DNA from: Adlercreutzia caecimuris B7
Lineage (GTDB): Bacteria > Actinomycetota > Coriobacteriia > Coriobacteriales > Eggerthellaceae
Direction: 5' to 3'
DNA length: 64,000 bases
NCBI RefSeq assembly: GCF_000403355.2
Contig: NZ_KE159646.1
Coordinates: forward strand, 452,424-516,423
The notes below the pieces were generated by a model. It was given only the letters and a program-made list of their open reading frames with translations. It searched no databases and was not told the DNA's origin. Shown here piece by piece: positions 37,914 to 47,297 of this stretch. The translations under genes were made by a program, and so were the position numbers. Position 1 is the first letter of the stretch; the number at the start of each line of letters is the position of its first letter.

Positions 37914-38168
37914 CTATCCCCGCAGCTTGAGGGCGGCGGCGAGGCGGCGGCCCTTGCCGCATTTGGGCTTCGCGAGCGGGCAGTGCTTCTTGCAGCAGGT
38001 GCAGCACTCGATCTTCAAGGCCGTCTTCGCCTTCTCGCAGCCCTTGCAGCCCGCGGCGCCCTTCTCGCCCTTGCAGCCGGCGTGCTTCTTCTTGCGCTTG
38101 AGCGTGGCGGCCTTCTTGTCGCTCTCGGCCTTGCGGTGCTTCTTGTCTTTCTTCTTGGAATCCTTCAT
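37914..38168 (-). CDS. small lysine- and cysteine-rich protein
   Basis: An 85-residue protein with a strongly basic N-terminal half (KDSKKKDKKHRKAESDKK) and nine cysteines in the second half, in the patterns CKGEKGAAGCKGC, CCTCC, HC and KC. The cysteine clusters suggest metal binding, and the Lys-rich part suggests nucleic-acid or acid-polymer contact. The ATG at 38168 has GGAG nine bases upstream; an in-frame ATG at 38228 would add 20 residues. I do not recognise the family. It is isolated, facing the AbiE pair and divergent from the HIRAN gene. Confidence 0.6.
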   Translation of the reverse strand: MKDSKKKDKKHRKAESDKKAATLKRKKKHAGCKGEKGAAGCKGCEKAKTALKIECCTCCKKHCPLAKPKCGKGRRLAAALKLRG

Positions 38169-38370
38169 GGGGGGCTTCTCCTCGTCATCGGGCGCGGTTG
38201 CCTGTTTGAGTGGCGGGCAGTGTACCATGGGTTCCGCCTGACAATCAACTGTGGCTAACAATATGATGCCGTCTTGGCATAAGGATTCGTATCTGTACCA
38301 GAAAAGGGACACGCTAGACGAGGCTGCGGCGTAAGATGCCCTCAACGCATTCGACGAAACGGAGGACGCC

Positions 38371-38697
38371 ATGGCAAACACAGCATCATCGATCTGCGTC
38401 GTGGAAGAGACGACGGTGGCGGGTACGAGGCACGTGCCCGGAGTGGCCGAGATGGCCGAGGGCTATGCGAAAGGCGAGCGCTTCTCGCTTGTGCGCGACG
38501 CCGCGAACCGGTTCGACCCCTGGGCCGTGGAGGTGCGCGACGGGCAGGACCGGCGCATCGGGTATGTGTCCTGTGAGTGCAACGAGTTCGTGGGGCGCCT
38601 GTTGGACGGCGGCAAGTCGGTGGAAGGGCGCCTCACATCCCGCGAGCAGGTGGGCGCCTGGTGCCGCCTGGTAATGGAGGTGCATCTCAATGACTAG
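38371..38697 (+). CDS. HIRAN-domain protein
   Basis: A 108-residue single-domain protein. The HIRAN core is ERFSLVRDAANRFDPWAVEVRD followed by RRIGYVS (about 30-68). HIRAN domains bind DNA ends or single strands and usually sit in repair helicases; stand-alone forms are common in bacteria. GGAGG precedes the ATG. The gene overlaps the Sel1-like gene by eight bases. Confidence 0.82.
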   Translation: MANTASSICVVEETTVAGTRHVPGVAEMAEGYAKGERFSLVRDAANRFDPWAVEVRDGQDRRIGYVSCECNEFVGRLLDGGKSVEGRLTSREQVGAWCRLVMEVHLND

Positions 38698-39640
38698 CGC
38701 TGTCGCTACCTTGGAGCGCCGGGACGGCGCCATCACGCTCGCCCAGCGCACCGCCCGCGCCGTGTTCGGCTCGCCGAGCGTCCGCCGGGCCAACGGCGGG
38801 GCGAAGACGAGCTTCGTGCCCCAGGTGCTGCGCGGTCCCCGCTGGCGCCGGCGCCAGGCGGATGCGGGTGTGTTCGCGATCGACCGGCAGGGCGCGGAGG
38901 TCGCCGAGCGCCTGCCGCGCATCTGGGTGAGCGAGCCCGCCCAGGAAGGCCCCGGCCGGGTGTTCACAGCGTCTTATCCCGCCGGTCCCGACCGGGGCGG
39001 CTGGCGCGCCATGGAACTGGCCGAGGCGTGCTTCGCCGAGGCGCTGGGGCTGGTGGGGCAGGAGCACCGCCGCCGTCGCGTCGACTGCTACCGGGCGGCG
39101 GAGATCCTGCTTCTGCACGCGGCGGCCCGGGGCAGCGTGGGGGCCCACTGCCGGCTCGGCATCATCTACGCCGACAACCTGTGCGAGGGCGAGTACTGGC
39201 GCGGGCTGCTGGAGTGCCGGGCCCTCCACGCCGCCGACACGCCCCTGGACGAGCGGGCCTACCGCCACTTCACCTTCGGCGCCCTGCACGGCCACGGCGA
39301 GTGCGCGTGGCGCCTCGGCGAGTTGGTGGCGGCCGGGCGCGGGTGCGCGGCCGACGAGGCCCGGGCGCTTTCGCTGTACCGCCAAGCTTTCGATATGGAG
39401 AACGGGCGCATCGACGAGGACCGCGCCCAGACGGGCAACGCCGCCTTGCGCCTGGCCCGGGCCTTCGAGCGCGGGCTCGGCTGCGAGCAGAGCTTCCGCC
39501 GCGCGCGCACATGGTACCGGGTGGCGGCCGTGGCCCTCGGGGCTGCCTTCGACGCGGGGCAGTGGCACTTCAAGCGCGAGCGCCTGGAAGCCCGTCGGGG
39601 CGTCGCCCGCATGGCCCAGGAGCTGGCCGGCTGCTACTGA
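38690..39640 (+). CDS. Sel1/TPR-like repeat protein
   Basis: A 316-residue protein. Residues 1 to about 95 have no recognised domain. From about 105 on, helical repeats of Sel1/TPR type are seen: AAARGSVGAHCRLGIIYADNLC, GALHGHGECAWRLGELVAAGRGCAADEARALSLYRQA and NAALRLARAFERGLGCEQSFRRARTWYRVAA. Sel1 repeats build protein-binding solenoids. It is translationally coupled to the HIRAN gene, and AddB follows 164 bases later. The pairing hints at an adaptor, with no catalytic residues visible. Confidence 0.75.
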   Translation: MTSAVATLERRDGAITLAQRTARAVFGSPSVRRANGGAKTSFVPQVLRGPRWRRRQADAGVFAIDRQGAEVAERLPRIWVSEPAQEGPGRVFTASYPAGPDRGGWRAMELAEACFAEALGLVGQEHRRRRVDCYRAAEILLLHAAARGSVGAHCRLGIIYADNLCEGEYWRGLLECRALHAADTPLDERAYRHFTFGALHGHGECAWRLGELVAAGRGCAADEARALSLYRQAFDMENGRIDEDRAQTGNAALRLARAFERGLGCEQSFRRARTWYRVAAVALGAAFDAGQWHFKRERLEARRGVARMAQELAGCY

Positions 39641-39764
39641 GCGCGCGAGGGCCGCCGCGGGAAAGCGACGGTCGGGAAGACGCGCCGCGCGCATCGCCGC
39701 GCCCTCACGTCGGCTGCGCGGGTTCGCGGGAGGAGGGGAGTGCCGAGACGGCTCGCGGTTGGGG

Positions 39765-39770
39765 TACAAT
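39765..39770 (+). promoter_or_regulatory. candidate -10 box of addB
   Basis: TACAAT preceded by GGTTGGGG, 35 bases before the addB GTG. Nearly the same context (GGTTAGGGG then TACAAT) occurs before serC at 55649. Confidence 0.45.
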
Positions 39771-39804
39771 GGGCGGTCGGAACACCTACGAGGAAGGAAC
39801 GGGC

Positions 39805-42534
39805 GTGCGCGAATCCGTTACGGAGCTCTATGCGACCATCGAGAAGGCCCATGGGGCCGCCAAGCGCGCCGCAGCTGTCGGCGAGGCGGCATCGCTCGGC
39901 ACCGCCCGGGCGACGCCGACCACGCTCGTGGCCGAGCTGTGGGAGCTGTGGGGCGACGGGCGCGCGCTCGTCGGCCGTGCGCAGCGGGAGCTGCTCGTGG
40001 GTACCGCGCTGCGGCGCCAGGAAGCCTTGGTAGCCTCGGCGGGAACCTCCGAGCTGCTCGCGCGGTTCTTCGCCCGGTACGGAAGCGCCCTGGCCCGCTG
40101 CGGCGAGGGCGCCTCCCTGACCGAGCGGGAGTGCGCCGTGCTGCGGGTTGGCGCCGACTACCGCGCCGTCCTGGGGGAGGCCGCCCTCGTCGAAGCCGAC
40201 GAGGCGGCGTTCCTGCTCGCGGAGGCAGCCCGCACAGGCGAGGTGCGCCTGCCCTCCGTCGTCGCTGCCGATCCGGTGGATGCGGGGCCGGGCATGGCGG
40301 CGCTTTTGCGTCAATGCGGCTGCGCGGACGCGGCCGGCGGCGAGCCCTTTGCCGTCGGCGGCCTGCCTGCGGAAACCGAGCTTTCGGTGCTTCTGGCCGC
40401 CGGTTCGGCGGCTGCGCCGGCGCTCGTGCTGGACGAGCTGCGCCGGGCGCGGGGGGAGGGCGCGGCGACGGCCCTCGTGTGCGGCCCGGATGCCCGCTCG
40501 CTCTACGATCTGCTGGCGCCGTCCCTGGTCGCTGACGGCGCGGGCTGCGACCTCCGCTGCGCCGTGCCGTGGGGGGAGACGCTAGTTGGGCGGGCGTGGA
40601 CCGCCGTGGGCCGCCTCGGTTCCTCGGCGCGCCCCGCCGCAGCGGCCACCGATTTCGCCTACAACGCGCTCTCTGGCATGGACGGCGCGGGCGCCCGCCG
40701 CCTGAACGGCGCGCTGCGCGGCGATCGTCTTGCCGACGGAGCGGCCGCCGCCGCGCTTCTGCGTGCGGCCTCTCCGACTTTCGCCGTCTTCGAGCGCCTG
40801 CAACGCGCCTTCTCCGCCAGCGGCGACGCTGCCGGACGCACGGCCATCGCCGCCGACCTCCAGGTGCTCGCGCAGGCGGTGCGCGAGGCGCGGGGGCTCG
40901 CGCCCGTCGAGCGCTCGCGGGAGCTCGCTTCTGCCGCCGCCGTTGCCGAACTGGCCGAGGCTGCCTGGTCCCTCGGCGTTCCGCTCGCCGATGCCGGCGC
41001 CCTCCTCGCCTCTCGCCAGGTTTCCGTGAACGCTCGCGCTGCGGGGCGCGACGGCGTGCGCGTGGAGTTCGCCGAGCTCGATCGTCTGGCGTCGCTTCTG
41101 CCGAAAAGCTACGACGCGGTGATTCTGGCCGATACGACCGACGCCGCCTTTCCCGCCGCCCAGACGCGGACGGCGCTGGACGGCCTGGCCCGCAAGCTGG
41201 GGTTGCCCACGCCGGCCGATGCCCTGGAACGGCAGCGCCGCCGTTTCCGCGCCGGGAAGGACGCCGCGTGCCATCACCTCGCCCTCGTCGTGACCCAGCG
41301 CACGGCGGAGGGGGAGGAGGCCTATCCCGCCTTCCTTCTGAAGGAGTTCGCCGAGGCGGTGGCCGACGATGCCCGCGCGGCCGCCCGGGCTGCGGGGAAT
41401 GTCGACGAGGCGGCCGCCTGGGACGAGTGCGACGAGGACGCCTTCGGCCTTCCCGTTCTCCTTCTGCGTGGCGCGCGCCGTCTCGGCGAGGACGATCTGC
41501 CGGTCTCGGTCGGCGCCGCCTTCGCACCTGTTGCAGGGCGCGTGTCCCTGCGGGCGGTGCGCCGCGGCCGCCTCGACAGGCTCGATCTGGCGCGCTTCCT
41601 GCGCACGGCCGACGAGGAGGGGCGCGCCGTCATCGTGCTGTCCCCCTCGGCGCTCGAGCTGTACGTGGGCTGCCCCTACGCGTGGTTCCTGGAGCGGCGC
41701 GTCGGCGCGGATGCCCCCGACGAGGAGTTCGGCCCCTTGGAGAAGGGCAGCTTCGCCCACAGCGTGCTGGCGCGTTTCTACGACGAGGCTGCCCGGCGCG
41801 GCATCGCCCGCCTTGACGACGCCTGCGCCGCGACATGGGAGCCGCTGTTCGAGGCGACCTTCGACGGGGTAGCGGCCGAGCAGGACACCCTCGAGCCGGG
41901 AAGCGGGCGCTTGGTGGCGCTTACCGAGGCCGAGGGACTGGAGCTTGCGCGTTTGCGGTCGCAGCTGCGCGAGAGCCTGCACCGCCAGGCCCGTTTCGCG
42001 CCGTCGTTCGCGGTGCGGGCCCACGAGCACGTCATCGCCGCGGAAGACGGCGTGGACTATGCCGGCGTGCGCGTGAACGGCCGCGTGGACCGCATCGACG
42101 TGGACGAGGCCGCCGGCCGTTTCGCCGTCATCGACTACAAGGGATCGGCGGGTGCCGAATACGCCGCGGCCATGGGCGACGATGCCGAGGCGCCCCCGTT
42201 GCCCAAGCGCATCCAGGGGCTCGTCTACGCCCAGGCGCTGCGCCCCACCCTTGCGGGCCTGCACTGCGCCGGCGCGCTGTATCTGGCCTATCGCGCTCGC
42301 ACCGACAAGGACATGGTGGCGGGCGCTGCCGACGCGGCGGTCTTCGGCGAGGAGCCCTTCGTGGGCCGCTCCTCGGTGGTGCCCATGAACTTCGACGCCT
42401 ACCTGGATGCCGTGGAGGCGCTCGTGACCGAGCGGGTGCGCCGCCTGTACGCGGGGGACATCGCCCCCGACCCGCGCTTTTCCGGCATCTGCTCCTACTG
42501 TCCGGCCGTGGGCTGCGAAAGGAGGCTCGCATGA
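39805..42534 (+). CDS. addB: AddB-like PD-(D/E)XK nuclease subunit of a helicase-nuclease
   Basis: A 909-residue protein. No intact Walker A is seen in the N-terminal part, as expected for an AddB-type inactivated helicase. The C-terminal nuclease domain has RVDRIDVDEAAGRFAVIDYKGS near 755-777 (Asp and DYK of PD-(D/E)XK). A cysteine in GCPYAWFLERR (about 622) plus three in CSYCPAVGC (about 896-904) match the iron-sulphur staple of AddB nucleases. The GTG at 39805 follows AGGAAGGA and gives a plausible N terminus; the open frame upstream overlaps the Sel1 gene in another frame. The stop overlaps the addA ATG. Divergent from model AddB, so the symbol is by role and context. Confidence 0.82.
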   Translation: MRESVTELYATIEKAHGAAKRAAAVGEAASLGTARATPTTLVAELWELWGDGRALVGRAQRELLVGTALRRQEALVASAGTSELLARFFARYGSALARCGEGASLTERECAVLRVGADYRAVLGEAALVEADEAAFLLAEAARTGEVRLPSVVAADPVDAGPGMAALLRQCGCADAAGGEPFAVGGLPAETELSVLLAAGSAAAPALVLDELRRARGEGAATALVCGPDARSLYDLLAPSLVADGAGCDLRCAVPWGETLVGRAWTAVGRLGSSARPAAAATDFAYNALSGMDGAGARRLNGALRGDRLADGAAAAALLRAASPTFAVFERLQRAFSASGDAAGRTAIAADLQVLAQAVREARGLAPVERSRELASAAAVAELAEAAWSLGVPLADAGALLASRQVSVNARAAGRDGVRVEFAELDRLASLLPKSYDAVILADTTDAAFPAAQTRTALDGLARKLGLPTPADALERQRRRFRAGKDAACHHLALVVTQRTAEGEEAYPAFLLKEFAEAVADDARAAARAAGNVDEAAAWDECDEDAFGLPVLLLRGARRLGEDDLPVSVGAAFAPVAGRVSLRAVRRGRLDRLDLARFLRTADEEGRAVIVLSPSALELYVGCPYAWFLERRVGADAPDEEFGPLEKGSFAHSVLARFYDEAARRGIARLDDACAATWEPLFEATFDGVAAEQDTLEPGSGRLVALTEAEGLELARLRSQLRESLHRQARFAPSFAVRAHEHVIAAEDGVDYAGVRVNGRVDRIDVDEAAGRFAVIDYKGSAGAEYAAAMGDDAEAPPLPKRIQGLVYAQALRPTLAGLHCAGALYLAYRARTDKDMVAGAADAAVFGEEPFVGRSSVVPMNFDAYLDAVEALVTERVRRLYAGDIAPDPRFSGICSYCPAVGCERRLA

Positions 42535-45500
42535 ATCTCGATCGCTGCACCGAAGGCCAGCGCGCCGTGGTGACGACACTCGACGCGCCGCTCATGGTGT
42601 CGGCCGGCGCTGGCTCCGGCAAGACCTTCACCCTCACCCAACGGGTGGCCTTCGCCCTTTCTCCCGAGGCGGGAGGGGCCGGCCTCACGTCGGTGGACGA
42701 GCTTCTGGCCATCACCTTCACCACCAAGGCCGCCGCCGAGCTGAAGGGGCGCATCAAGGGGCTCCTTCTGTCCGAGGGGCTTGAGGCCGAGGCGCTGAAG
42801 GTGGACGACGCCTGGGTGTCCACCATCCACGGCATGGCCGCCCGCATCCTGCGCGAGCACGCGCTGGAGGTGGGGCTCGATCCGGCCTTCCAGGTGATCG
42901 GCGAGGTGGAGGCCGACGAGCTTCTGGCCGAGGCGGCCGAGCGCGTGGTGGCCCGGGCACGCGAGGCGGCCGCCGGGCCGGTGCACGAGCTCCTCTCCCG
43001 CGAGAAGCTTTCGGGCTCCTCGTTCAACGACCGGGGGGCGGTGGATTTCGCCCTGGCCGTCGCCGAGCGCGTGCACGCCATGCCCCGCGGCTTCGAGGGG
43101 CTCGTCGAAGCGCCTGATCCCGTCTCGCCCTCGCTCGTGGTGCGCTGCGTCTGCGAGGCCGCCGCCGAGATGCGCGCGGCCGCCGAGGCGTGGTCGAAGC
43201 CGTCGAAGACCAAGGTGGCCTTCCTCGAGCGCCTGGAAGCGGCTGTGGAAGCCGCCGAGGCGTGGCTCGCGGATGCGCCCGCCGCCGGTTTCGCCGATGC
43301 GGGCTTCGACGCCGACAGGTTCAGCGCCGTCTTCTACGGCTTTCCCCTGACCACGGGGGCGGCCGTGGGCAAGGCCGACGCGCCGGCCTTCGAGGCGTGG
43401 CAGACCGCCATGGTGGAGATAGAGCGCGAGGTGCGGGCGGGCCTCTCGGTGCGCTGGCAGGCCGCGGTGACCATGCTCGCCCGCGAGATCGAGGAGGAGT
43501 TCGCCCGCGTCAAGGGGCCCTCGCGCCTCGACAACGGCGACTTGCTCACGCGCTGCGCCGCGGCGCTTTCCGAGCACCCCTCCATCGCAGCGAGCTTGCG
43601 GGCGCGTTTCAAGATCATCATGGTGGACGAGTTCCAGGACACCGACCGTTTGCAGGTGGATATCATCGGCCGCATCGCGCGGCCCGGGTTCGCGAACGTG
43701 TGCACGGTGGGCGACGCCCAGCAGTCCATCTACCGGTTCCGCGGCGCCGATGTGAACGTGTTCACCGAGTACCGCTCGGATCTGAGGGCGCGGGCCGGGC
43801 AAGAGGCCCTCGTGCAGCTCGATTGGAACTTCCGCAGCCACGGCGACGTGCTGGCCTTTGTGGAGCGCATCTTCTCCCAGCCGACGGTGTTCGGCGACGA
43901 CTTCCTGCGCCTGGAGGCGAGAGGCGCGGTCAACAAGGAGCCCGACGCGCTCTTCGACGGCGGTGCCCGCCCCCGCGTTTCCCTGTCGGCGGTGCACTAC
44001 CCGGCGCGGGGCTTCGACGCCTCCCGGGCGCGCGACGCCGGTGCCGAGGCGGTGGCCGAGCACTTCGCCGAGCTTGCGGCCGCCGGGGCTCGCCCTGGCC
44101 AGATGGTCATCCTGCTGGGGAAGATGACCCACGCCCATCGCTATGCCGCAGCCCTGCGGGCGCGCGGTATTCCCTCCATGATCGCCGGCGGCTCGGTGTT
44201 CTCGCGCCTGCCCGAGCCGGCGCTTGTCTCGGCGCTGCTGCGCTGGGCCGTGAATGCGACGGACGATGAGGCGCTCTACCAGGTGCTCGCCTCGCCGCTG
44301 TTCGCCGTGTCGGACGATGTGCTCTTGGCACTGGCATCCTCGACAGACGACGACGGCTCTGTGCATCGCCGGCGGCTGGCGGCGGGCTTCCTCTCTCCGC
44401 AATGGGACGACGAGGCCCGCGCGCTCGGGCTCTCGGAGAACGACCTGGCCGCCTTCACCATGGCCCGGCGTCAGCTTCTCGCCTTCGCCCGCCGCGCCCA
44501 CACCGGCGATGCGACCGGTGCCCTGCGCGGGCTGCTCGTGGGGTCGGGGCTGCTCGACCGTTTGCAGGACGCGGGGGTGGACGGCCTGGCCCAGGGCGCG
44601 AACCTCGCCAAGGCCCTGCGCCTTGCGGCCGACATGGAAGCGGCAAGCCAGGGCATCGCCTCGCTGTCCGCTGCCTTCGACGCGCACCTGGCCTGCGCCA
44701 AGGAGGCGCCGGGCGCGCTCGCCGCCGCCGAGGGCGACTTCGTGCGCATCATGACCGTGCACGCCTCCAAGGGCCTGGAGTTTCCCCATGTGGCCGTGGC
44801 CGACCTGAAGGACGGCCGAGAGAGCGCCGGGCCCCTCGTGGTGGAGAACGTGGGCACGTTCAGCTTCGCGGCGGCGAGCCGCGTGCCCGAGGGCGCGTTC
44901 GCCGATGCGGCGGCGAAGTACGACCGTCAGGCGAAGAAGCTCGGGTGCGACGATGACGAGCTGCTCGCGCTCTTCGAGGACGCGGCGTCGGCCCCCGATC
45001 GGTTACGGGCGCTTACCTGCGGCCGCCGCTACGGGGCCTTAGCGGCCTACGCGCGCGCCCAGGCGCTCGCCGAGGCGCGACGCCTGCTGTACGTGGCGCT
45101 CACCCGTGCGAGCCGCTCGCTGTTCGTGTCCATGGTGTTCAAGCGCGATCCGGCCAAGGGCTACGGGGATACGGGCATCTTCGAGGATATTCACGACGCG
45201 CTGCCCTGGGGTTGCGAGGGTGCGCGGGCGGTAAGCGAGCTCGACTACGGCGGAAGCGCCCCGGCCCGGGTGGTTTTCCGCCAGCTCGGCGCTGAGGAAG
45301 ACGCGGAAGGCACGGAAGATGCGGACTCGTCGGCGGATGCGGGCGACCTCGGCGATCCCGGCGCCTACGGCGGGGGAGAGGCCGTCGACAGCACTGGTGA
45401 AGGTGAAGGCGGCGGCAGCGGCGAGGATTCCGGCGGTTCCTTCGTCGTTGCCGTGCGCGAGGAGCTGCCGGCGCCCGCGCTGCTTCCCTACAACTTCGCT

Positions 45501-46259
45501 CGGGCGCAGCTGTACTCCTACACGTCGCTCTCGGGCACCCATGCCCACAGCGACGAGCCGGCAACCGAGGACGAGGGGGGAGACGCCGTGCCCGCTCCTG
45601 CGCCCGCATCCGAGGCGATCGCGGGACAGGAGGGGAATGCCACCCCCGAGAGCGCCACGGCCTTGGGCACCGCCTTCCACCGGCTCGCCCAGCAGGCCAT
45701 CGAACGAAGCGAACAAGGGGCACTCTTCACGCCGGGAGAGGCGGCCATAGCGGCTCAGATCCAGAAGGAGGGCCTGTCGGCCGGCCAGCAGGAGCGCCTG
45801 CGGCAGGCGCTCGACCGCTGGCTTGGAAGCGACGAGGCCGCCCGCTTCGCCGCCTACGAAAACCGCGCCGCCGAGGTGCCCTTCATCGTGCGGGTTCCCG
45901 CCTCCCCCTCCGACGGTTCGGCCGCCGGGGTGGGGGAGAGCTTCTTCCTGGAAGGCGAGATCGACGGCTTGGCCGACAATGGGGGCGGCGCCGCCTTTCT
46001 CATCGACTACAAGACCGGCGGCCGCGACGACGAGACCGACGCGGAGCTGGACACCAAACACCGCTTGCAGGCCAGCTGCTACGCCTATGCTCTCATGCGC
46101 GCGGGCTACACCTCGGTCGAGGCCCACTTCCTGCGCATCGAGCGTCCCTCGGCCGAAAACCCCCGCGATCCGCAGATCGTGCCCTACCGTTTCGAAACCG
46201 CCGACCTGCCCGCCTTGGAAGCCCTTATAATCGGCAGGCAGAAAGAGGCGACAGCCTAG
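42531..46259 (+). CDS. addA: AddA-like UvrD-family helicase-nuclease
   Basis: A 1242-residue SF1A helicase with a C-terminal nuclease. Walker A is SAGAGSGKTFTL (24-35), motif II is MVDEFQDTD near 364, motif III is GDAQQSIYRFRGAD near 390, and motif V is HASKGLEFPHV near 743. The nuclease motif FLIDYKTGG is near 1156. An acidic Glu/Gly/Asp insert (about 920-970) precedes the nuclease part. With AddB it should resect double-strand breaks and load RecA. The ATG overlaps the addB stop by four bases. Confidence 0.9.
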   Translation: MNLDRCTEGQRAVVTTLDAPLMVSAGAGSGKTFTLTQRVAFALSPEAGGAGLTSVDELLAITFTTKAAAELKGRIKGLLLSEGLEAEALKVDDAWVSTIHGMAARILREHALEVGLDPAFQVIGEVEADELLAEAAERVVARAREAAAGPVHELLSREKLSGSSFNDRGAVDFALAVAERVHAMPRGFEGLVEAPDPVSPSLVVRCVCEAAAEMRAAAEAWSKPSKTKVAFLERLEAAVEAAEAWLADAPAAGFADAGFDADRFSAVFYGFPLTTGAAVGKADAPAFEAWQTAMVEIEREVRAGLSVRWQAAVTMLAREIEEEFARVKGPSRLDNGDLLTRCAAALSEHPSIAASLRARFKIIMVDEFQDTDRLQVDIIGRIARPGFANVCTVGDAQQSIYRFRGADVNVFTEYRSDLRARAGQEALVQLDWNFRSHGDVLAFVERIFSQPTVFGDDFLRLEARGAVNKEPDALFDGGARPRVSLSAVHYPARGFDASRARDAGAEAVAEHFAELAAAGARPGQMVILLGKMTHAHRYAAALRARGIPSMIAGGSVFSRLPEPALVSALLRWAVNATDDEALYQVLASPLFAVSDDVLLALASSTDDDGSVHRRRLAAGFLSPQWDDEARALGLSENDLAAFTMARRQLLAFARRAHTGDATGALRGLLVGSGLLDRLQDAGVDGLAQGANLAKALRLAADMEAASQGIASLSAAFDAHLACAKEAPGALAAAEGDFVRIMTVHASKGLEFPHVAVADLKDGRESAGPLVVENVGTFSFAAASRVPEGAFADAAAKYDRQAKKLGCDDDELLALFEDAASAPDRLRALTCGRRYGALAAYARAQALAEARRLLYVALTRASRSLFVSMVFKRDPAKGYGDTGIFEDIHDALPWGCEGARAVSELDYGGSAPARVVFRQLGAEEDAEGTEDADSSADAGDLGDPGAYGGGEAVDSTGEGEGGGSGEDSGGSFVVAVREELPAPALLPYNFARAQLYSYTSLSGTHAHSDEPATEDEGGDAVPAPAPASEAIAGQEGNATPESATALGTAFHRLAQQAIERSEQGALFTPGEAAIAAQIQKEGLSAGQQERLRQALDRWLGSDEAARFAAYENRAAEVPFIVRVPASPSDGSAAGVGESFFLEGEIDGLADNGGGAAFLIDYKTGGRDDETDAELDTKHRLQASCYAYALMRAGYTSVEAHFLRIERPSAENPRDPQIVPYRFETADLPALEALIIGRQKEATA

Positions 46260-46304
46260 CGCAACCCCGTGGGCGCAAGCCCCGCGACAGACAAGGAGGC
46301 CCCC

Positions 46305-46610
46305 GTGGCCCGTGAGCATACCGGAACCAACCGCGAGCGCAGCGAGTACTACGGCGCGCTCCAGGACATCGTGGACGCGCTGTTCGCGCAGTACGGCGAT
46401 ATGGACCCGACCATCGCCGAGGCCATCGGGGCCAAGGTGCGCCGGCTCGATGTGGTGGTGGCCGCCGAGGCGGCCGATCTGCCCGAGGAGCTGTACCGCA
46501 TCGTCACCCTGCTGCCGCCCGGCGACTACACCCGCGCCCGCCTGTGCACCCAGCTGAACAGCGCTATCGCCGGACATGCCTGGGGCCAGGTCTACGGCAC
46601 GGTGGAATAA
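46305..46610 (+). CDS. conserved small protein of unknown function
   Basis: A 101-residue protein starting with GTG at 46305, seven bases after AAGGAGG. It is mainly helical: YYGALQDIVDALFAQYGDMDPTIAEAIGAKVRRLDVVVAAEAADLPEELYRIVTLLPPG. No membrane segment or cysteine cluster. It lies 45 bases after addA and may be in the same transcript. I do not recognise the family. Confidence 0.75.
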   Translation: MAREHTGTNRERSEYYGALQDIVDALFAQYGDMDPTIAEAIGAKVRRLDVVVAAEAADLPEELYRIVTLLPPGDYTRARLCTQLNSAIAGHAWGQVYGTVE

Positions 46611-46724
46611 AACCTCCCATTTCAATCCCCATATTTTGTCGCAGTGTCACAAAACGGCCCTCTCGTTCGTATTGTCTGGTGAGTGGCAGATGACGAGAAA
46701 TACGACGAGAGGAGATGTGTGCCT

Positions 46725-47297
46725 ATGGAGCTGCCGGAGAAAGGTCCAAACAGGGCGCGGCGAAGGCCTCCAGAAAAGATCGAGCGGTGGGTTGAGGAGT
46801 ACGCCGATGACGTGTACCGCCTGGCCTTCACGTATCTGAAGTCGGCGCACGATGCCGACGACATGGTGCAAACGGTTTTCTTGAAGGCGCTCTCGAAAGC
46901 CCCCGATTTCGAAGATTCGACTCATGAGAGAGCTTGGTTCATTCGGGTGACGGCCAATGCCTGCAAAGACGCCCTGCGGGGGCGCCGCCGGCATCCGATG
47001 GCCGCCGGCAGTTCGCAAGACATAGCGGACGTAGCCGACGCGCAGGGCCGTTCCGCCGTGTCTGGCGGCGCCTCATTCGCACCGCGAGAGGGAGCGGCGC
47101 CCGGGCCTGTGACCGAGGCGGTGCTCAGTCTTTCCGCCGACTACCGAGAGGCAGTGTTCCTCTACTACTACGCGGGATACTCCACGCGGGAGATAGCCTC
47201 TCTGACCGAAAGCACCGAAGTGACGGTGCGGGCAAGGCTCTCCCGTGCCCGCAAGAAGCTGCGAATCCTGCTGAAAGGGGGTTCCAATGAATGCTAG
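46725..47297 (+). CDS. ECF-type RNA polymerase sigma factor
   Basis: A 190-residue group IV sigma factor. Region 2 is YADDVYRLAFTYLKSAHDADDMVQTVFLKAL (about 25-55), and RAWFIRVTANACKDALRGRRRH follows. An Ala/Gly-rich linker (about 95-128) leads to region 4, SADYREAVFLYYYAGYSTREIASLTESTEVTVRARLSRARKKLR. The start is uncertain: the ATG at 46725 and the GTG at 46719 both follow AGAGGAG. The stop overlaps the next gene by 11 bases, a membrane protein that is probably its anti-sigma factor. Confidence 0.88.
   Translation: MELPEKGPNRARRRPPEKIERWVEEYADDVYRLAFTYLKSAHDADDMVQTVFLKALSKAPDFEDSTHERAWFIRVTANACKDALRGRRRHPMAAGSSQDIADVADAQGRSAVSGGASFAPREGAAPGPVTEAVLSLSADYREAVFLYYYAGYSTREIASLTESTEVTVRARLSRARKKLRILLKGGSNEC

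Noticed and set aside
39028-39804. 259-codon upstream extension of addB
   Set aside because: It overlaps the Sel1-like gene in another frame and is Arg/Gly/Pro-rich; the GTG at 39805 has a proper ribosome-binding site.
40582-44789. long minus-strand frames of 665 and 764 codons opposite addB and addA
   Set aside because: Both are antisense shadows in very GC-rich genes, without recognisable domains.
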